Positions 57,234 through 64,000 of a DNA stretch of 64,000 nucleotides are shown here, piece by piece; positions within the stretch are counted from its first letter, which is position 1, and every line of letters begins with the position of its first letter. Made by a program: the position numbers and the translations under genes. The stretch covers positions 9,931,501 to 9,995,500 of the forward strand of contig NC_056755.1 in assembly GCF_018687715.1 (NCBI RefSeq), written 5' to 3'. The DNA is from Carya illinoinensis (lineage: Eukaryota; Streptophyta; Magnoliopsida; Fagales; Juglandaceae). Under the pieces are notes generated by a model. It did not search any database and was not told the origin of the DNA. It saw nothing but the letters and a program-made list of their open reading frames with translations.

Positions 57234-59806
57234 CTGCAAAAACAATTAAAAACACAAAAAGTCACTTCCTTTAGCTTGCCTTCCCTGCATTTGGTATCAC
57301 CGAAAAGTAGGGGCCATAGAAGTAGTTAAACCTACCTCGAAGAAAATAACTAGAAATGCAAGGGATACACCTACTGAAGCTGTAAAAAATTATCCATTGT
57401 AATATGCAGCACATCCATTCAATATAGACCCATCTCATATGATACTCATAACCTAATATTATGTGTATAAATATCTAGTTCCAATCATTTCACAAATTTG
57501 CTAGATAATCATTTCATCTAAATGTGTAGTGCGACAGAAAGTTGAACTTTGATATGACGGAAATAATCAAATCATTTATGCATATAAGGCAACTTTGTGT
57601 AAGAAAAGGCAAGATTCTGATTCGGCACATTGTCTGACACCACCTGGTCAGATAGATACAAGGTAGTTAACACCATTGGGCCTCCCAAGGCAAAACAAGG
57701 AACAAGCGATTTACAGCATACACTTGTTTTTACCTCCTTAACACTTGTTGTTGTTGATAGTTAGATACTCCTCGCTTAATGTAGAGAAGGGGAACTGAAG
57801 GGGATAAATAAATAAGTCATGATTAGCGAGCAGTGTGTACAATTTCGTTGGAGTACATCTTCATCTTTCTCAACAAGTATTGTAAACTGAGCAACTGAAA
57901 ATTATAGAAAACATATAGATACATTCATCGCAATCATATATTTTAAAACAGTATATCAATGGATTTGTGTTATTCAGTCCAATTCCTGCAGATTTTTATA
58001 GCCATATAATGTCAGCAAAAAAATAATAGAAGACCACCTCTTTATATCTATTTAAAAAAAAAAAAAAAAGGACCGCCTCATAGATTCTGTCATGGTAAAA
58101 TCCACAGAAGAGAGGACAGTACAAGTGGATGATTCAGAGCCACCTGCTGTTTTAATCATAGAAATTGTGTATATCCGTCTGGCAACCAACCACCAGGGGT
58201 GAAAGAAGATGTCTACTAGAGAGACTATTTTCTTCTAAAACCAAGGGAGGGGTGGCTTGATACGGTCCTACCCTAAAGCATTTTTCGCATGAAGAGGTAT
58301 ACATAATTTTAACATATGAGAACAAGAATCAATTATTATTTGGAGCTCTTGAAGATCTTTGACTCTTTCTTTCAATACTCCCAGGTGTGGGTTGTGCATC
58401 TAAGAGCAGGTAGCCAGGTATCCTCATTTTTTTATGAGCATATATAATTCCAATACCTGCAAGAGATTAGAAGTATGATTCCCCCACCCTCCCTTGTTTG
58501 TGGGGGAAGTTGCGTTGGTAGATATGTTCTTTTTCCTTTTTTTTAGTGCCTATGACATCAGCAGTTCATAACTTTGTAGTGATCAGCATGTAGTAGTTTT
58601 TTAAGAAGAGCTATTTGTTGTTCTGGTTATAGCAATGCCACATGTCCAGCTAAAGTAGTGAACCCAACATGTTTTATATAAAGCTGGTTTGGTTACACAA
58701 AATCAAACCATCTCATCCCATCTCATCTCATATAATTATTATAACTTTCCCAAATTTTCAAACAAAATATAATAAACAATTCAACTTTTTCAAATCCCAA
58801 AACAAAACTAATATTAAAAAATTATATTATAACAATATTTTATTTAATTTTCAACAAAACATTTCATTTCATTTCATCTGAACTGTATAACCAAACGAGG
58901 TTGTTTAAAGTTGTTTAACGAAGGAATTCTAGTGGGGGGACTAAAAAGATGGCAAGAACAAAGGAATTCAACTCTTCAGAAATTCAAACTTCTGTTTAAA
59001 ATCTGCTTTGACAACCAAAAGGAGAAAGTCTAGTGGGGGGACTAAAATGCACCTCAAACTCATTTTTAACGAGGATTAAAATGATGTGGCCTCACATCAG
59101 CAGATCATAAGGATTGTACTGGACATATGCAAGCATATGGACACTTTAAGCTATAAGAAATTCTGTTTCCCTGGTGCATTTTTTTACGCATTTCCTCACA
59201 TCATAGGCCTTTTATGGCTAACCCCAACGACTTCTTTTTTCTTTAGCAGCTTAATAACCTATAAATCTTTCGAGAAAACTATTTATTTCCATTGAATGAA
59301 ATTGAAGCCTCATCAACAAACGTAATAAAAGGAAAACAAAACAACGCTGTACCATAAAAACATATAATAAATTGTAACATTTCGTTGTCATGATCCTATG
59401 AACCCCTCCTACATTGATTTAAGTGATAAAAAAAAGTGGGAACTAATAGCCGATTGCCATCCTCTCATCATCAAACTAGCCGTCTTTCAATATGTAAGTC
59501 CATATGCTATGGATTTGCATAATGAAAGACAAGGAGTTTGCTCATAAGTGCTGCTAATTGTTTACTTCTAAACACATGGCCTATGAAATTTAGAAGCATA
59601 TGTCAACATGCACCAGAACGCCAACAATAATAGAGCAACAGAAAGAGGTTTCTAATATGCAAAACTCAACCAACAGAACACTAGAGTTGCAAGTTGCAAC
59701 AATCCACCACAAAGGTTGGATATAAAATTAGCATAGACATGATAACTATTAAGGAAATTATGACACAGCAGAATAAGCAACATTAAATATTGGCAAGCTA
59801 AGAAAC
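57234..59806. other. probable intron of the unnamed gene
   Basis: Contains the MITE at 58687-58896, an A-run near 58052-58068 and otherwise unrecognised AT-rich DNA. TCTAGTGGGGGGACTAAAA occurs twice (about 58929 and 59030). Confidence 0.5.
58687..58896. mobile_element. MITE, 210 bp, 13-bp terminal inverted repeats
   Basis: Starts GTTTGGTTACACA and ends TGTATAACCAAAC, a 13-base inverted repeat with one mismatch, inside CCATCTCATCCCATCTCATC-type sequence. Adding flanking bases gives a CCTCGTTTGG end, shared with the copy at 7921. No coding region. Confidence 0.7.
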
Positions 59807-59887
59807 CTGCAAATAAGAAACTATATCCATAGTTGTCACTCTTGATCCCTCTTCTTGTTGTCTCAAAACCCATTGATATAGTTTGTC
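59807..59887 (-). CDS. internal exon of the unnamed conserved plant gene
   Basis: Runs from acceptor TCCTGCAG-type AG to donor TTGCAG followed by GTTTCT, 27 codons: DKLYQWVLRQQEEGSRV and TTMDIVSYLQ. Phase 0 on both sides, so it joins directly to the exon at 57233 (NELEHGADEPP). Upstream exons were not found before the LINE at 60.66 kb. The gene is probably truncated or its first exons lie beyond the insertions. Confidence 0.5.
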
Positions 59888-60659
59888 CTGCAATGTATTA
59901 AGGAGAGAGAAAAGGTGTTATATAACATAACGGCTACAAGAAAAGACCAAAATTGACATCTACAGAAAGAGGGAATATCCATTAACAATTACAACCAAGG
60001 GGAAAATTGCTGACATCAAGCAACATTCGGATCTTATCCATGGTTGGCTATTTTCACAAGAATGCACACCCAAAAGAAATCGTCAACAACCGTCAGCAAT
60101 AATACACAAATAAAAGCAACATATCAAGCCATGCAATGCAAAGGAAAAAAAGACATGCCACCAAATTCTGCCATAATCTGATAATCACCAGATGAAGGGA
60201 GAAGCTCCACCCCCTCTTCCAAAAATAAGGTCCTCCCTCTCCATCTTCTTCCTTTTACCTCCCCATTCTTGCTTTTTTTTCCCCACATTCTTTGCTTCAT
60301 TTTTTTTTTTTTTTTGTTCCGTTCCAAGCCATAGGGGCATATGGTTCACCCTAAAATCACAAGGATGCAACCAATGTAGCCTTTGTCCCTTTCTTGACCA
60401 TTGGCAACAAAAAGTAGGGTCTTCCACCGGTGCCCAGCCCTGAACCATATGCCCCCTATTCCAAGTCTTTTTTGAGCCAACCTCTCCTAGATGTCCACTG
60501 GTTGGCATACTGGCCCTATTTTCTCATTTCCATGTTTTTTTTCTCGCTTTTTATTTCCTAAACTTTGAACCACAAATATGACCCATTCGCTGTGCCAGCC
60601 TCCATGCATTGATCACATGTTTTTTTTATAAGTTAATATTTTTTTTTAATCCACATAAT
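59888..60659. other. no gene recognised
   Basis: T-rich with runs at 60300-60315 and 60537-60545. Minus-strand Lys/Arg-rich frames at 60.1-60.5 kb come from this composition. Confidence 0.4.
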
Positions 60660-61518
60660 TAGAAATGGCCTAAGTACACGAGGAGTGTACAAGAGAAAAT
60701 AGTTCATTACAAGCTAAGAGCTGGAAAAAGCAACATAGAAATGAAAACAAGTCCCATCTAATACAATAGCCGATGCCCAAAATAACATCGTATGGAAGAA
60801 AAATCTCTAATCCCTCCCAATGAACGTTCGCTATCTTCGAAACACTGTTCGTTCCTCTCATTTCATATACATTATAAGACATAATGGCACCATATTCCAC
60901 ACAGCTGCAATTTGACAATTACCCTGTACTCCTCTCCAACAAGCCAGTAGATCCACCACCCTTCTAGGCATCACCCAGACAATACCAAACCTACTAAAAA
61001 TCTTGTCCCACAGAACCTTTGCCACTAGCAAAACCGCGATAACCATTTTCCTTAAGATTTTTGCTACTCATCATCCCACACATCACACTTATTTTTATTT
61101 TTATTTTTAATTTTTTTAATTTTTTTTGGTTTTATTCATCCTAAACTAGTAGAGTTTTTCTACTCATCATCCATATACCATGCATTTGGCAAGGGAAAAA
61201 AATTAAAAATTAAAAAAATCATGTGTGGGATGATGAATAGAATTTTTCTTTCCTAAAAGTGTCATATTAAAAATTCTCTGATTCCGTACCCCTAAACCTC
61301 CATAAGAGATTGGGTGCAAATCTTGTCCCACTTGAGTAAATGGAAATTTTTTTCATCCGCCAAGCCACCCCAAGAACAAGCACTAAAGATCTTTTCCATT
61401 TTGCCACCTTTGCATGCAAAGGAAATAAAGATAGAAAACACATAGGGAGGTTAGATAAGTACTCTTAATTAAGGTGAGTCTTCCCCCTTTAGACAAATAA
61501 ATCCTTTTCCATCCAGCC
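60660..61518 (-). pseudogene. LINE reverse-transcriptase C-terminal remnant (zf-RVT)
   Basis: On the minus strand one frame reads GGRLTLIKSTYLTSL and LHPISYGGLGVRNQRIFNMT. Further on, VAKVLWDKIFSRFGIVWVMP and AAVWNMVPLCLIMY are the zf-RVT block of plant LINE polymerases. Several stops and shifts break it. The 3' end lies near 60.65 kb by an A-rich tail. Its 5' part is cut at 61518/61519 by the large LTR. Confidence 0.75.
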
Positions 61519-64000
61519 TGTAACAGCCCGCTAGAAATTCAATTGTGAAATTTCTATTAACTTTAGGAACCTCGTGAAAACCTCATAAGTTTTCACGAAT
61601 CCATTAATCGTATAGGTTTTTGTCTAATTACATAGTTAGTGTTATTATTTACTATGGTATCAGAAGTGTGTCTTTGATTATTGGAGATAGTTAGAAGTGT
61701 CAAAATGTATTATGGTTTGTGCCATTAGACTTGGAGGGTTATTTAAAGTCTTATGGCGCAATAACATTTTTTCATATTTTCGGACAAAACGTCTGTTCAA
61801 AACTGTAGATATTATTGGATAAAAAGAAATATCTTGAGATAATTTTCGGGAATATTATTGGGTAAAAATATTTTGAGTTGATTTTTATAGATATTATTAG
61901 ATAAAAATATCTTAAGTTGATTTTTTGTAGATATTATTGGATAAAATATTATGAGATAATCTTTTATAGATATTTTGAGTAGGAGAAAACTACACTCAAC
62001 TCTCAACTCCAGCCTCATCTCTTCCATATCTCATCCATAAGTATCTCCAGCCACCTCTCCCCACGAAATCATCTTCATTTACACTTTCCATTGAAAGAAT
62101 ATCAAACACTCTCTCTCGGACAGCTTTTAGGAGGTCTTTTGCACACCCATTTCGAAGCTGTTGTAAGTGTTTTATCATAAAGTCTCCTTCATATAAGTTG
62201 TTCTTTTTTTAGTCTAGTTTACATGGATATATTATTTGCCCAATTTGAAGATTATTTGGTCAGTAAAATATTATATAAACTATAGAAAGGTCATTCTGGG
62301 AGATAAACTGGAGAATATGTTATAGTTTGGAGTTTTTGACCAAGCTAATAGATAGATATTGGTCCGAAATTTTTATGGAGTATTGTTAACATGTGTATAT
62401 GATTATTGGTTGAGGATTTTTGCATGATTAAAGGTTTTGATGAAAGATTTTCTTAGATTTAGAAACTTAGAAACTGGAAGAGGAAAAACATTTTCTGTTT
62501 TGAGAAAGTTTAACTCTTTGGTGGTCTAAACCTATTCCAATGACTTTAATAATTTTATTGGAGGATCTTAAGCATCTTATATACATGTTATATTATTATT
62601 TTGAAGATATTTGATGTTAGTTGCAAAGATATGAAATTTTATGCAAAGAGATATTCAGATAAGCCAAAGTGTGGATATTCTTGGCTAAATTTATGTTTTG
62701 ATTAATTTCTAACCATGTGATCTTGAATTAGAAGCTTATATATATTTTAGGACATCTTTTTAAACCATGTGATGGTTTGGTTTGAAGATCATATATTTAT
62801 AGGTCATAGATCAAGAGATTTATCAAAACTAGTTGAGGAAAAAGTTTCTGTTTTTGAACTAAGTGTAAAACCAAAAACTCCAAATGTTATGTTGTGATTT
62901 TGGTGACTTTAGTTTGATGATTTAATGCATGGTTGATATTAGGATGATATTATGAATATGTTAGAAGTAAGATTTGATTTTTGAAATTCTTAGAAATGTT
63001 TTGATTTAAGGTCAAAACTTGTGATTTAAGTGCTTGGATCTTTTTATAAAAAAGTTTGGTGTTAATTATTAGTTTTTTTTAAATGAATGTTTTAAGTATG
63101 GTTTTGAACTTAGGATGGGAAGATGTTTGTTGCAAAATTTTGGTTTAAGCATGAGTTTTGAAGTTAGAAGGAATTGCAACAAAAAATCAAGGGAAATGAC
63201 CTATGGATGTTTCGGCCATAGTGTGTTCTTCATAATTGTGTTTTGTTTTAAATTTTTCTGAGTTGATATTTAAGTTTAGGACAAAATTTACATGAGGAAT
63301 GTAAATTTTGGAAACTTTTGGAGTTAGTATGCAAAATCCTTAAGTTATGGGTAAAACGGTCATTTTCCCACATGTAGAGAGTAAAATGAAAATTTTACTC
63401 TTTAAGTTAGTATTTTCGATATTTCAAATTATTAGTGATTTAGTTCTAATTTTTAGAATCACTAATTACAGTTCCTCGTGGTCGCACTAGAAGTTTTATA
63501 AGAAACGCGGAAATCGAGGAAAGTTAGATTTTAACTTACTAGCAGTCTACTGTGTATGTGTGCTAAGTAAAGGAACTACAATGTATGTATGTGTGTTATC
63601 ATATATGTCATGCCATGCCAAATTATCATATAATTGTCTATTATACAGAATGTATTCTGTCATCAATTTTTATCTGTTACATAATATATTCTGTTATGTA
63701 TTACTGTACATTACAAGTACGTTATGCTAAGTATGCCATCTATTACATGTATGTCAAGTCATGTAATATTCACTATTGCAAGTATGTCATGTTAAATATG
63801 TTGTCTATTATATGTTATGCCATGTTACGAAATGTTTCTATCTCAAGTTGGTCATGTATTTCAAGTTATGTTCAAGTCAAGTTATGTTACGTCAGGGCTT
63901 TAGTCCTTTCGTATTCCAGTCACGTTTCATCTTGATTACTTATGTATGGGGTCACAACAATTGTGACGCATACACTACGTGAGACACAGCAATTGTGACA
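61519..64000 (+). mobile_element. large LTR-type element, copy 3 (runs off window)
   Basis: Begins TGTAACAGCCCGCTAG directly after CAGCC and matches copies 1 and 2 over its 2.48 kb. It keeps the segment missing from copy 1. The window ends before the hairpin minisatellite would begin, so length and 3' target duplication cannot be seen. It is inserted in the LINE remnant. Confidence 0.8.

Overview
The window looks like nuclear DNA of a woody core eudicot. AT-rich spacers, spliced genes with GT-AG introns, a box C/D snoRNA, Ty1/copia and large-LTR retroelements, LINEs and MITEs all point to a plant. The MITE family whose ends carry CCTCGTTTGG and CTCATCTCAT motifs suggests Fagales (walnut or oak relatives). 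That assignment is inference. All gene models were built by eye from reading frames, splice signals and recalled family motifs; no search was run.

Layout. 1-3.3 kb holds LINE remnants (a DUF4283/CCHC ORF1 fragment and a 5'-truncated RNase H tail with a 17-bp target-site duplication) and an LTR-like stretch with a 30-bp minisatellite. 3.4-3.8 kb is a nested foldback with CACTA-like ends. 4.06-4.4 kb carries a U14 snoRNA gene with a telo-box upstream. 5.9-13.3 kb holds a tandem pair of RGF/GLV/CLEL (root meristem growth factor) peptide-precursor genes on the minus strand, each with a related non-coding block about 1 kb upstream. 13.3-23 kb is mostly non-coding, with a probable first coding exon at 18.47 kb and a tRNA-like SINE at 21.0 kb. 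A DUF3511 gene lies at 23.2 kb.

24.9-47.3 kb is a broken CDK-like (IBS1/At1g54610-type) protein kinase gene on the minus strand. Its exons carry nonsense codons, frameshifts and splice-site losses. One kinase-domain exon is split by two large LTR-type sequences sitting head to tail at the same 5-bp target (CATCC). The next intron holds a decayed copia element. The first intron holds FAR1-like and WD40 gene fragments, a solo LTR and a small GRF-type zinc-finger gene with an apparent one-base frameshift.

48.4-52.9 kb is an apparently intact seven-coding-exon gene for a TSL-kinase interacting protein 1 (TKI1)-like protein, with a TATA box, an E2F-like site and a GA-repeat 5' leader. 53-56.8 kb is AT-rich repeats, including a 204-bp tandem duplication that looks perfect. 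56.8-59.9 kb holds two exons of a conserved plant protein I cannot name, one with a premature stop. 60.7-61.5 kb is a LINE reverse-transcriptase tail cut by a third copy of the large LTR, which runs off the window.

The genes that look functional are the U14 snoRNA, the two RGF peptide genes, DUF3511 and TKI1-like. They do not form one pathway. The most notable features are the RGF tandem pair with its conserved upstream DNA, the hairpin-forming minisatellite inside the large LTRs, and the twice-hit CATCC site in the kinase exon.
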